This document shows, in pieces, positions 1-7,924 of a stretch of DNA of 64,000 nt; within the stretch, counting starts at the first letter, position 1; every line of letters begins with the position of its first letter. The DNA comes from Pseudonocardiaceae bacterium (GTDB taxonomy: Bacteria > Actinomycetota > Actinomycetes > Mycobacteriales > Pseudonocardiaceae). The translations under genes and the position numbers were made by a program. Below the pieces are notes generated by a model. It saw nothing but the letters and a program-made list of their open reading frames with translations. It was not told the origin of the DNA and did not search any database. Where the stretch lies: positions 1-64,000 of the forward strand of contig WHSY01000014.1 of NCBI GenBank assembly GCA_009379815.1, in the 5' to 3' direction.

Positions 1-1
1 C

Positions 2-1234
2 TACGGGGCGGCGGCCGCGCTGGTCCTCGGTCCGCAGTACTTCCCCAACTTCTCCCCGGTGGCGGGCGTCCTCGCCGCATTCGGGACCTTCGCGGCGGGC
101 TTCGTCGCGCGCCCCATCGGCGGGCTGCTCTTCGGGCATTTCGGGGATCGGCTGGGGCGCAAACGGACATTGATCGCCTCGCTGTTGCTGATGGGCGTCG
201 GCACCCTGCTCGTCGCGGTGCTGCCGACCTACGAGCAGATCGGCGTCGCCGCGCCGCTGGTGCTGGTCCTGCTGCGCATCGTGCAGGGGCTCGGCGTCGG
301 CGGCGAGTGGGGCGGCGCCGTGCTGATGGCCATCGAGCACGCCCCGCGGGGACGCCGGGCGTTCTACTCCTCGTTTCCCCAGATGGGCATCCCGAGCGGG
401 ATCATCCTGTCCAACGTCGTCTTCCTGGCGGTCGGGGCGGTCACGACATCCGATCAGTTCGGAGCTTGGGGCTGGCGGATCCCGTTCCTGTTCAGCGCCC
501 TGCTGGTCGTCACCGCGCTCATCATCAGACTCAAGTTGGAGGAGAGCCCGGAGTTCGCGGACACCCGGGAACGCGGTGCGGTGCGCCGGCTCCCGGCGGT
601 CGACGTGCTGCGGACCAGTTCGCGCAGCGTCGTCCTCGGGATGGGTGTCTCGTTCGCGCCCTCGGCCATCGGCTACCTCTTCTCGGTCTACCTGCTGTCC
701 TACGGGACGAGGGAGGTCGGGCTGCCGCAGCAGACGCTGCTCCTGCTGATCACCCTCGCCTCGGTGTGCTACCTGGCGTTCGCCTACGTCTCGGGTCGGA
801 TCGCGGACCGGGTCGGTCCCCGGCGCGTCTTCCTCGGATCGATGGCACTGTCACTGGTCGCCCCGTTCGGCTGCTTCCTGCTCTTCGAGACCGCGACGGT
901 CAGCGGTGCCTTGACCTCCCTGGTGATCCTCGGCGTGCTCCTCGGGTTCATGGTCGGCGTCCAGGCGATCATCGTGTCGGGCGCATTCGAGACGAGCCTT
1001 CGCTACACCGGCGCCTCGCTGTCCTACCAGCTCGGAGCCGTCCTCGGTGGGGGGCTCACCCCGCTGCTGGCCACGGCGATCTTTGCGGCCACCGGCTCCA
1101 CACAGTTCGTCGCCGGCTACATCGCCGCGCTGGTCATCGTGTCGGCGATCTGCGTCTACCTGCTGCCGACCAGCCCCCGCGGCGACGAGCTCGCCGAGCC
1201 GTCACCGGGCGCCGTCGCCACCGGTGCCTCGTGA
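2..1234 (+). CDS. MFS transporter, metabolite:H+ symporter (MHS) type, 5' end missing
   Basis: Inner-membrane secondary transporter that probably imports an organic acid, betaine or aromatic acid with protons. The frame is open to the left window edge, so the N-terminus is missing; about 410 residues are visible. The first residues read LGPQYFPNFSP and then ARPIGGLLFGHFGDRLGRKR, the G-x3-DRxGRK loop typical of the ProP/shikimate-permease branch. A second GRIADRVGPRR loop marks the start of the second half, and hydrophobic helices fill the rest. The C-terminus ends in a short polar tail. A hydrolase gene begins 28 bp downstream and could be co-transcribed. The substrate cannot be assigned from sequence. 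Confidence 0.9.
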   Translation, partial: YGAAAALVLGPQYFPNFSPVAGVLAAFGTFAAGFVARPIGGLLFGHFGDRLGRKRTLIASLLLMGVGTLLVAVLPTYEQIGVAAPLVLVLLRIVQGLGVGGEWGGAVLMAIEHAPRGRRAFYSSFPQMGIPSGIILSNVVFLAVGAVTTSDQFGAWGWRIPFLFSALLVVTALIIRLKLEESPEFADTRERGAVRRLPAVDVLRTSSRSVVLGMGVSFAPSAIGYLFSVYLLSYGTREVGLPQQTLLLLITLASVCYLAFAYVSGRIADRVGPRRVFLGSMALSLVAPFGCFLLFETATVSGALTSLVILGVLLGFMVGVQAIIVSGAFETSLRYTGASLSYQLGAVLGGGLTPLLATAIFAATGSTQFVAGYIAALVIVSAICVYLLPTSPRGDELAEPSPGAVATGAS

Positions 1235-1262
1235 CCCCGATCGACCGGCGGACGGTGCGCCG

Positions 1263-2138
1263 GTGACGGGCGGGCCGGTGTCGACCTGGGCGACCCCCAC
1301 CCGGGTGGGGGTCGAGCTGGTGGAGCTGCAACGAGCCGATGGTCAGCCGCTCGACGCCCTCTGGTACGGATCGGCGGGCGGCGGGGCCGGGGTGCTGCAC
1401 GTGCACGGCAAGGGCAGCAGTGTCCTCAGCGGTCCCAGCCGGTTCCTGCCGCCGCTGCTTCCGGACCTGTCCCACCTGGCCGTCAACATGCGCTGTCATG
1501 ACCTCGCCTACACCGTCGGCACCGACGACTTCGCCGTGGACGGCGGAATGTGGGAGGACCTGTCGACGGGTCACCTGGACGTGGCAGCAGGGATCGAGCA
1601 CCTGCGGCAGCGGGGTTTGGAGCAGGTCGTCGTGTGCGGGCACTCCTCGGGCGGCTTCTACGCAGCCGACTACATGACGCGGGACGGCGGGATCGCCGCC
1701 TGGGTGCTGCTCTCACCGCTGACGACGAACAAGACCCCGCTGCCCTCCTGGTTCCCCGAGCCCGCCCAGCTGGCGGCCGCCGAGCGGATGGCCCGGGACA
1801 TGGTCGACGCAGGACGCGGGCGCGACCTGATCCCGCTGCGGGGTTGGTTCCACGCGATCAGTGCCGCCTCTCTCGTGCAGCGGTTCGAGGAACCCGACGG
1901 CGTCTGGCTCGACTCGGTACGGCACGCCACCGCGCCGGTGCTCATGGCATGGGGTGACGCCGAGCCGCGGCACGGACTGTGGGGCCGGCTCTACGACCAG
2001 TTCGCCGGGCCGGGGGACCGGCGCGAGGTACTGCCCGGCGCCGGTCACTACTACCGCGGCCAGGAACGGGTACTCGCCACCCGGATCGGCGTCTTCCTGG
2101 CTGACGTCCTGGGCATGAAGACCACCTCGGCGGGCTGA
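1263..2138 (+). CDS. alpha/beta hydrolase
   Basis: Predicted cytoplasmic serine hydrolase of 291 residues. The nucleophile elbow is GHSSGGF in the middle of the protein, the acid probably lies in the later MAWGDAE strand, and GAGHYYRG near the C-terminus supplies the catalytic His. There is no signal peptide. The chosen start is the GTG at 1263 because the sequence before it belongs to the MFS gene; a GTG at 1275 is also possible. It follows the transporter by 28 bp on the same strand, which suggests it acts on the imported compound or a derivative (inference). Substrate unknown. Confidence 0.8.
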   Translation: MTGGPVSTWATPTRVGVELVELQRADGQPLDALWYGSAGGGAGVLHVHGKGSSVLSGPSRFLPPLLPDLSHLAVNMRCHDLAYTVGTDDFAVDGGMWEDLSTGHLDVAAGIEHLRQRGLEQVVVCGHSSGGFYAADYMTRDGGIAAWVLLSPLTTNKTPLPSWFPEPAQLAAAERMARDMVDAGRGRDLIPLRGWFHAISAASLVQRFEEPDGVWLDSVRHATAPVLMAWGDAEPRHGLWGRLYDQFAGPGDRREVLPGAGHYYRGQERVLATRIGVFLADVLGMKTTSAG

Positions 2139-2253
2139 TCGGCGTTGTCGACACCGCGTCCACGCCAGAGCGTGTAGCCCGCGGGACCAACCGATCAGCG
2201 CGGCCATGGACCGCCGCGGGGAAGAGTATCGCTTCGTGCGGGGTTGCCGGAAT

Positions 2254-2280
2254 CGGCACACTTCGGGCTTCGAAGTGCCG
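2254..2280. terminator. imperfect hairpin between convergent genes
   Basis: CGGCAC-AC-TTCG pairs with CGAAGTGCCG around a GGCTT loop, with a 2-nt bulge, in the gap between the convergent hydrolase and membrane-protein genes. The rest of 2139-2370 has no gene I can support, apart from 9-bp arms GCTGATCGG / CCGATCAGC at 2134-2142 and 2191-2199. No U-tract is visible. Confidence 0.35.
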
Positions 2281-2370
2281 AATTCGGAACACCTGCATAT
2301 CGCGCGCACGTGCTATGGGCGCGGCGTCACCGAAACCGTCGCCGCGCACGCTCCGGACGCCGGTTGCGCG

Positions 2371-2820
2371 CTATGAGCGCGGCTCGACGTCTCGTCGTTC
2401 GTCGTAGTACTCGGCCATCAGCTGCCAGTAACCCATGACGAGTGCCATCTGCACGGCTGTGAGGGCGGCTGCCGGTACCAGCCGACGCCTCCGAGCGGCG
2501 AAGACCGCGCCCGCCGCGCAGACCGTCGCCGCCACGTTGACGACCGCGGCCAGGTCCCGTGGTCGCTGCCCGATCCACATCTCCTCGCCGAGCACCGCGC
2601 GGGTCGCCCATGCCTCATCACTCGCGGGCTTGCGGAAGACGATCGGGTTCACGAGCATCCAGGCGGCGACCGGAGCCGCGTGGCTCCACCGTCTGGTCCA
2701 GAACGGCACGAGGATCAGCGGCGTGCTCAGCCATCGGGTCCAGGCGCTCCACGGGTTGGAGTGGCGCTCGAACATCGCGTGTTTGAGGGCGGTCAACTGT
2801 GCCGTGCCACGGTGACGCAT
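2371..2820 (-). CDS. small integral membrane protein, DUF6653-like
   Basis: 149-residue protein with three or four hydrophobic segments. It begins with a charged cytoplasmic stretch followed by NPWSAWTRW and LSTPLILVPFWTRRWSH, a pattern I associate with the DUF6653 family of uncharacterised membrane proteins. The C-terminal YWQLMAEYYDERR tail is charged. Its ATG overlaps the stop codon of the upstream TenA-like gene by one base, so the two are probably translationally coupled. No function can be inferred. Confidence 0.7.
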   Translation of the reverse strand: MRHRGTAQLTALKHAMFERHSNPWSAWTRWLSTPLILVPFWTRRWSHAAPVAAWMLVNPIVFRKPASDEAWATRAVLGEEMWIGQRPRDLAAVVNVAATVCAAGAVFAARRRRLVPAAALTAVQMALVMGYWQLMAEYYDERRDVEPRS

Positions 2821-3482
2821 CAGCTGATCGCCTGCGGCAGGCTGTCCCAGTAGAGCAGCTCGTAGGCCTGCAGCAGCCGCGCGGCCCGGGCCACGGCTGC
2901 CGGGTCGACTCCGTGTGCGAGTCCGCCGTCGATGACCTCGAGGCTGGCTCGCTCCAGGTCCGTGGTCGGCCCGGCGAACTGGGCGAAGAACGCGCAGTCG
3001 GCGGCTGCGAACCCGTATGTCGCGGGCAGCGCGGCCGCCATCCGCGCGCAGCAGCTGCCCCAGGCGTCGAGGTTGACCAGGAAGGCGCCCGCGACCTCGG
3101 CGGCTGTGCCGTCCCGGGCCAGTCGGGCGACGAAGGACGGGTAGGCCTGGCAGCCGGGGATCGGCTCGTAGCCCTGGCGCTGCCGGTCGTCGAGCCCGGC
3201 CGCCGCGGCGAACCGTTCCAGGGCTTGCAGCGCGGCCCGTTCCCCGGCGGCCATGCCCTCCAGGTACCCGTGCGCGGGCTCGTCGCCGGACCGCTGCGCG
3301 ATCATCTCGAAGCTGCGCAGGTCGCTGGGGATGATCGCGAGCTGCTCACCCGCGAAGGCGCGCAGTGCCGCCGCGGGGGTGCGTCCGGCTTCGAGCTCCG
3401 CCAGCCAGGGGTGGTGGCGGATCCGGTGCTCGACGTCGGACAGGTCCTCCCGTACCCGGGTGGTCAGCTCCTGCGCGTCCAT
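2820..3482 (-). CDS. TenA/PqqC-like haem-oxygenase-fold protein
   Basis: 220-residue all-helical protein resembling the TenA/thiaminase II and PqqC group. The pattern is an N-terminal HPWLAELEAGR, then a FAGEQLAIIPSDLRSF helix, EPAHGYLEGMAAGE, a cysteine-containing WGSCCARM helix and a closing LLQAYELLYWDSL. Members of this fold include thiaminases, PQQ synthase and metal-dependent oxidases. I see no clear thiaminase active-site Cys/Glu set, so the specific reaction is open. It is the first gene of a two-gene operon with the membrane protein at 2371-2820; upstream lies the extradiol dioxygenase in the same orientation, 123 bp away. Confidence 0.6.
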   Translation of the reverse strand: MDAQELTTRVREDLSDVEHRIRHHPWLAELEAGRTPAAALRAFAGEQLAIIPSDLRSFEMIAQRSGDEPAHGYLEGMAAGERAALQALERFAAAAGLDDRQRQGYEPIPGCQAYPSFVARLARDGTAAEVAGAFLVNLDAWGSCCARMAAALPATYGFAAADCAFFAQFAGPTTDLERASLEVIDGGLAHGVDPAAVARAARLLQAYELLYWDSLPQAIS

Positions 3483-3605
3483 CGCAACCCCTCACCTCGC
3501 GGATCCCGCCTGCACCAGCGTCGAGCAGCCGAAACCAGTCCGCAACACTGCAGCCGTCCGGTGCTTGCCGTGGCGTCGGGGCAGGCCTTGTCGGCGCGGA
3601 CGGGC

Positions 3606-4523
3606 TCAGTGATCGAGTTCCCGTTCGTTGATCGGTCCCCAGATGTTGACGGTGGCCAGGTCGACCTCCCAGGTCTTGGGGTAGAGCGGGAAGGACTCGT
3701 GCCAGGGCCGCGGTTCCCAGTAGCCCTTGGCGTCGTCGTGCATGACGTCGAGCTGGGTGAACAGCTCGACGGTATTCCCGTCGGGGTCCTTGTGGTAGGT
3801 GAACAGGTTGTGCCCGGGGCCGTGGCGGCCCGGGCCCCAGTGCAGCCGGTAGTCGTGCTTGGCGAGGTGATCGATCATGCTGATCAGGTGGCTGGGGTCG
3901 CGCATCTCGTAGGCGACGTGGTGCATCCCCTCGTACTTGCTGCTGGCCATGAAGTTGGCGGCGTGGTGGTCGGCGTTGCAGCGCAGGAAGACGAAGAAGT
4001 CGCCGATGGTGTCCGACCAGCGGAATCCGAGGAGGTCCTGGTAGAACTTCTGCATCGACTCCAGTTCCGGGGTGAACGCCGCGACGTGGCCGAGCTTGGT
4101 CGGTCGCAGTGGGGGGTAGCCCTCGACGCCGCTGGGGTCCTGGGCGGTGATCAGGTGCAGCGGGATCCCGGTGTTGGGCTCGGCGAGCACGAGCACGTCC
4201 GGGGTTCCCGGGCCGATGTCGCTGCGGCGTTCGACCTCATAGCCCGCCTCGCGCAGCCGCCGCTGCGCATCGTCGAGGGGCTCGAAGATCTCGTAGCCGA
4301 CGGTGGCGCGCGCTCGGGGCCCGCCCGTGGTCAGCACCACGCAGTGGTGATCGAAGCCGGTGGTCAGGAAGGCCCCCCGGGCCGACCGGTCCACCAGTTC
4401 GAAGTCCAGCACCTTCGTGTAGTACTCGATCATGCGGTCGAGATCGGGTGTCTCGAACCCGAGGTATCCCAGCTTCGACACCCGCACCGCCGACTCGACC
4501 GAGCCGGGAGCAGTCGCAGACAT
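3606..4523 (-). CDS. extradiol ring-cleavage dioxygenase, catechol 2,3-dioxygenase type (VOC fold)
   Basis: 305-residue two-domain vicinal-oxygen-chelate protein, the normal length for a type I extradiol dioxygenase. The N-terminal VOC domain covers about residues 15-125 and the catalytic domain about 143-265. Metal ligands can be proposed as His146 (KLGHVAAF), His201/202 (GMHHVAYE) and Glu253 (GNTVELFT), with HKDPDGN just before the last. This is the Fe(II) 2-His-1-carboxylate set, so an active enzyme cleaving a catechol-like ring is likely. The MDR dehydrogenase upstream on the same strand may belong to the same aromatic pathway. The exact substrate is not decidable. Confidence 0.85.
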   Translation of the reverse strand: MSATAPGSVESAVRVSKLGYLGFETPDLDRMIEYYTKVLDFELVDRSARGAFLTTGFDHHCVVLTTGGPRARATVGYEIFEPLDDAQRRLREAGYEVERRSDIGPGTPDVLVLAEPNTGIPLHLITAQDPSGVEGYPPLRPTKLGHVAAFTPELESMQKFYQDLLGFRWSDTIGDFFVFLRCNADHHAANFMASSKYEGMHHVAYEMRDPSHLISMIDHLAKHDYRLHWGPGRHGPGHNLFTYHKDPDGNTVELFTQLDVMHDDAKGYWEPRPWHESFPLYPKTWEVDLATVNIWGPINERELDH

Positions 4524-4641
4524 CTGTCGTCTCCTTCCTCCTTCGAGCCGGACTGGTCGGTGCTGTCAGGCCGGCTCCGCGACCGACCACCCACGCGCGC
4601 CGGGCCGTCGTCGCCCTCGCGGTAGCTGACCAGTGTCCAGG

Positions 4642-5772
4642 TCACCGGTCCGGCCGCCAGTCGTGGCCCGAGCCCGCCGTCAGCACGACGCGGCCCATGT
4701 TGGTGCTCGCCTCGAGATAGCGGTGGGCGTCGGCGGCGCGCGCGACCGGAAACGTGCGGTCGATCACCGGGCGGAAGCCGTTGGCCACCTCGGCCCACAG
4801 CCGCCGGGCGCTGGCGGGATTTCCGGTGCGCACGCCGACGATCTGCTGGCAGCGCGAGTACAGCCGCAGCAGGTCGAGGCCGACCTTGCCGCCGAGGAAC
4901 GCCCCGGAGGAGACGGCGGTGCCCCGGGTCGCCAGCGCGGCCAGGCTGCGGTCCCAGATCGCCTCCTCGCCGAGATCGTCGATCACGATCCGGGCCCCGG
5001 CGCCGCCGGTGAGCTCCAGGACCTGGTCGACGAAGTCGTCGCTGGTGGGGTCCAGCGCGGCGGCGACGCCGAGCTCGAGGAGGCGTTGGCGCTTCCGATC
5101 GCACCGCGAGGTCCCGATGACCCGCGCGCCGAGGTGCCTGGCCAGCGCCGCGGTCAGCGACCCCAGGGCCGAGGCGGCGCCTTGCACGAGCACCCAGTCC
5201 CCGGGTCGCAGGCCCGCCTGAGTCAGCTGGTTCTGGGCAACCGGCCCGGCCAGCGCGAGCCCGGCCGCGGTGACCGGGTCGATGCCGTCGGGCACGGCGT
5301 GCACAGTGACCGCGGGAACGCGGGTGTACTGGGCGTAGGCACCGGGCCGGTGCACCCCCATGATCTCCAGCTCGGGGCACGCCTCCGGGCAGCCGTCGAG
5401 ACAGGCGGCACACGCCGCACAGGACACGACCGGGAACACCGCTACCCGGTCGCCCACCGTGACGGTATCCACGCCGGAACCGACGGCGACCACCGTGCCG
5501 GCGTGCTCCGCCCCGAGGATGTGTGGCAGCTGAAACCGCGCGTAGGGGTGCGTTCCCGCGCGAGCGGTCAGATCCAGCAACCGCCCCACACTGACCGCCG
5601 CCACCCGGATCAGCACGTCGGCCGCGCCCATCGCGGGCACCGCCACCTCGTCGGTCTGCAGCACGCTGGGATCGCCGAACTCGCGGAACACCACCGCCTG
5701 CATCACGTCCGGCGCGGCGCCGACGACCGACGGCCAGGCCGGCACTTCGGCGTCGGTCACCTGCTCGGACAT
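4642..5772 (-). CDS. medium-chain dehydrogenase/reductase (zinc alcohol dehydrogenase-like)
   Basis: 376-residue MDR enzyme. The GroES-like domain contains GAEHAGTVVAVGSGV and a structural-zinc lobe with four cysteines (CAACAACLDGCPEAC). The nucleotide domain follows, with GAASALGSLTAALARHLGA as an atypical Rossmann loop. The usual catalytic Cys after the first strand (GxCGTD) is replaced by SVGRLLD, so the catalytic zinc site looks incomplete and the enzyme may act as a quinone oxidoreductase or enoyl reductase. I chose the ATG at 5772 because GGAGGA lies just upstream; an in-frame start at 5823 lacks this. It precedes the extradiol dioxygenase on the same strand. Confidence 0.85.
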   Translation of the reverse strand: MSEQVTDAEVPAWPSVVGAAPDVMQAVVFREFGDPSVLQTDEVAVPAMGAADVLIRVAAVSVGRLLDLTARAGTHPYARFQLPHILGAEHAGTVVAVGSGVDTVTVGDRVAVFPVVSCAACAACLDGCPEACPELEIMGVHRPGAYAQYTRVPAVTVHAVPDGIDPVTAAGLALAGPVAQNQLTQAGLRPGDWVLVQGAASALGSLTAALARHLGARVIGTSRCDRKRQRLLELGVAAALDPTSDDFVDQVLELTGGAGARIVIDDLGEEAIWDRSLAALATRGTAVSSGAFLGGKVGLDLLRLYSRCQQIVGVRTGNPASARRLWAEVANGFRPVIDRTFPVARAADAHRYLEASTNMGRVVLTAGSGHDWRPDR

Positions 5773-5951
5773 CGATGTCCTCCTCCAGAGCACAACACCA
5801 CTCCGGCTCTTCGGTGAGTGCACACACTTCGGCGGGAGGTGTCAAAGGCGCAGCCCCGCTCCAGCCGGGCCGGGGGCCGGCCCTGGACGTGCACGCGCGG
5901 CCTCCGTTCACCTGGTCGCGATCATAGCGTTCTAGAGATAGCATAGGAGGT

Positions 5952-6218
5952 ATGACCCCGCCGTGTCGCACATCCTTCCCCGGTCTGCAGGGCATGCTCG
6001 ATCGCCGCCGGGCGCTGATGAACGAGTTGGTCGCGGCCCGGCAGGACAGCGGCCTGAGCCAGACCGAGATCGCCGCCCGAATGGGCACCTCGCAGTCGGC
6101 GGTGGCGCGCCTGGAGCGGGGTGACGCCGACGTCCGGCTGTCCACGCTGGAGCGATACACGGCCGCGCTCGGGCGGACGGTCGACTGGCAGATCCGATCG
6201 CGCGAGGAGTCCCCATGA
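5952..6218 (+). CDS. XRE-family HTH regulator
   Basis: 88-residue DNA-binding protein with a Cro/C1-type helix-turn-helix: LSQTEIAARMGTSQSAVARLERGDADVRLSTLERYTAALG. It resembles HigA-like antitoxins and small autoregulators. A strong ribosome-binding site, TAGGAGGT, sits immediately before the ATG, and the upstream 130 bp is relatively AT-rich near 5930-5950, so the promoter is probably there. Its stop overlaps the start of the ClpP-like gene (ATGA, 6215-6218), which indicates a coupled two-gene unit. Confidence 0.85.
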   Translation: MTPPCRTSFPGLQGMLDRRRALMNELVAARQDSGLSQTEIAARMGTSQSAVARLERGDADVRLSTLERYTAALGRTVDWQIRSREESP

Positions 6219-6892
6219 GCATCTGGCCATCGCCACCGCCCCACGAGCCACCGCGCCGCACCCCGTGGCAGCCGGACCCTCGCCCGCCGGCGCCGTTGCC
6301 GACCGCTCCGTCACAGTGGACGATCGTCGAGACGGGTCAGGATTGGCTGGCCGAGCGCCTGCTCGACCGGCGCATCGTGTCCCTGACCGGCAGCATCGAC
6401 CCGGACTCCGCCAACCGCGCCGCGGCGTCGTTGGCCCTGCTCGACGCTTCCGGCGACGACCCGGTCGAGCTCCGGCTGTGCGACGTCGATACCGATCTCG
6501 ACACAGCTCTGACCCTGCTCGACACCCTCGACCTGATGGGCGTGCCGGTCCATGTGACCTGCCTGGGCGAGCTCACCGGAGCGGCGATCGCGATCCTGGC
6601 CGTGGCCGACCATCGCACCGCCGGACCGCACGCGATCCTGCACCTGTGTGAGCCGCGCACCCACCGCAGCGGGCACGCGCACGACGTGGCCGCCCATGCC
6701 GAGGACCACCGGCGCCGACTGTGGCTGCTGCAGGAGCGCCTCGCCGAGGCATGCCGCCGCTCCGTCGACGCGGTGGCCGCCGACATGCGGGCGCACCGGA
6801 CCCTGACGGCCGAGGAGGCACGCGGCTACGGGCTGATCGACGCGTTGGCCCCCGATCGCAGCCAGCGCGCCTCGTCATCACCGAACCGGTAG
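6215..6892 (+). CDS. ClpP/crotonase-fold protein, probably without protease activity
   Basis: 225-residue protein with a proline-rich N-terminus (about residues 1-33) followed by a ClpP-like core: RRIVSLTGSID corresponds to the ClpP opening strand, VELRLCDVDTDLDTALTLLDTL to its first repeat, and VTCLGELTGAAIAIL to the strand that normally carries GQAASMGA. In that alignment the nucleophilic Ser is replaced by Gly, while ILHLCEP still shows the His region. I therefore infer a non-proteolytic member that may bind peptides or act as a partner of the XRE regulator it overlaps. The C-terminus has EEARGYGLIDAL, as in ClpP. Confidence 0.75.
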   Translation: MSIWPSPPPHEPPRRTPWQPDPRPPAPLPTAPSQWTIVETGQDWLAERLLDRRIVSLTGSIDPDSANRAAASLALLDASGDDPVELRLCDVDTDLDTALTLLDTLDLMGVPVHVTCLGELTGAAIAILAVADHRTAGPHAILHLCEPRTHRSGHAHDVAAHAEDHRRRLWLLQERLAEACRRSVDAVAADMRAHRTLTAEEARGYGLIDALAPDRSQRASSSPNR

Positions 6893-6938
6893 CTGTGCCG
6901 CAGCGCCGTGACCGGCATCGTCGGCGCGGCGCGCCCCG

Positions 6939-7211
6939 TTACTCGGGTGGCCGTTCCGTACGGGGACGGCCACGCGGCCGCTTGCGTGCGATCACGGCAC
7001 CGCGGTGGAGGATCTCGCCACCCCACACGCCGCAGAACTCCTGCCGGGCCAGTGCCGCGTCGAGACAGGCGGTGCGGATCGGGCAGCCACGGCAGAGCCG
7101 CTTGGCGCGTTCCAGCTCCGCCGGCGACTCGGCGAACCACAGGTCGGGATCGTCGGTCCGGCACGGCAGGTTCAAGGCTCGTGAGTCGACCAGCATCGCG
7201 ACGTCCATCAC
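6939..7211 (-). CDS. whiB7: WhiB-family iron-sulfur regulator, WhiB7 type
   Basis: 90-residue redox-sensitive transcription factor. Four cysteines are in the Wbl pattern (LPC, then CRGC and TAC), preceded by DPDLWFAE, followed by the GVWGG turn. The C-terminus ends in RKRPRGRPR, an AT-hook, which together with the overall match identifies the WhiB7 branch. WhiB7 in mycobacteria activates intrinsic antibiotic resistance with the primary sigma factor. GTG 7211 and ATG 7208 are alternative starts. The 253 bp upstream (7212-7464) contain no gene I can support, compatible with the long leader known for whiB7, but I could not identify a leader peptide. Confidence 0.88.
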   Translation of the reverse strand: MMDVAMLVDSRALNLPCRTDDPDLWFAESPAELERAKRLCRGCPIRTACLDAALARQEFCGVWGGEILHRGAVIARKRPRGRPRTERPPE

Positions 7212-7464
7212 CCCCGGTATGGCGACAACGGCGTCGCCAAGCGTGGCAGCGGCCGGTTTCCACCCGCTTTCTGCCGACCACTGGACGACGTTGTCGAGGG
7301 TCGGCGAACCGGTGACTCGATGTCAGTCGCCGGCCAGTTCGTCGGTGGCGTCTCGTCCGGCGCTGGTGGTCGGCGCGGGAAGGCGGCGATGAGTTCGAGT
7401 TCGGCACGGCGGTGCGCAACCGGCCTGAGAGCACGCCGAACCGATCGGGCACGGTGACGGCTCG

Positions 7465-7632
7465 TCAACCTCGGGCGTCGGCAGCGCGCCCGGTTCGGAC
7501 CGAGATCGGGTGGCCGGCGGGGCAGCGCAGCACGACGACGATCAGGCCGTTCCCATGGTTGACCAGCTCGCAGACCCCACCGGGGCCGACCAGCACTCCG
7601 TGCCCGCAATCCGGGCAGTAGACGTGCCACAT
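7465..7632 (-). CDS. small zinc-ribbon protein
   Basis: 55-residue protein starting MWHVYCPDCGHG and containing CPAGH near residue 37, giving cysteines at positions 6, 9, 21 and 37 that could bind one zinc. There is no other domain. It starts 4 nt after the stop of the small gene at 7637-7843, so the two probably form one transcript. I do not know a function. The Cys pairs and the tight spacing argue that it is a real gene rather than chance open frame. Confidence 0.55.
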   Translation of the reverse strand: MWHVYCPDCGHGVLVGPGGVCELVNHGNGLIVVVLRCPAGHPISVRTGRAADARG

Positions 7633-7636
7633 CGCG

Positions 7637-7843
7637 CTACCCGCCGCGCTGCGACTTGTCTGCACACGGTGGCAGGATGCTGCCCTCGATGCGCCAGCCC
7701 CGTGGCGAGCGGACCCAATGCAGGTAGGTGGCTTCCCAGGGGCGCTGGGCGCGCAGGTAGCGATCCCAGAGCTCGACGTTCGCCGCGTTGAACTCCCGCA
7801 ACGCCGCGAGGACGCGGCCGAGCCTGGCACGGAACATCATCAT
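7637..7843 (-). CDS. conserved small hypothetical protein
   Basis: 68-residue soluble protein: a short amphipathic helix, then FNAANVELWDRYLRAQRPWE, YLHWVRSPRGWRIEG and a charged tail. The ELWDRYL..QRPWE..YLHW pattern looks like a family recurrent in actinobacteria, but I recognise no function. Three consecutive ATG codons (7843, 7840, 7837) form the start. It is transcribed divergently from the GlxA-type regulator 81 bp away and followed at once by the zinc-ribbon gene. Confidence 0.6.
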   Translation of the reverse strand: MMMFRARLGRVLAALREFNAANVELWDRYLRAQRPWEATYLHWVRSPRGWRIEGSILPPCADKSQRGG

Positions 7844-7924
7844 TACGCCAGCGTGCGCGTGGCGTGCGCTGGCGACGAGTGGCAATACGGCACGTTGTCA
7901 TCGATTTTCTGCCACACTGTCGGC

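Noticed and set aside
2799-4625. Long open frames on the opposite strand of real genes, for example 2799-4625 (+), 19228-22359 (+), 37929-40610 (-) and 56620-58893 (-)
   Set aside because: They lie antisense to genes with clear motifs, have low-complexity Arg/Gly/Pro/Val composition and no domains. Such shadows are expected at this GC content.
7212-7464. A leader peptide for whiB7
   Set aside because: The gap upstream is compatible with a leader, but none of the short frames has a convincing start, stop and ribosome site.
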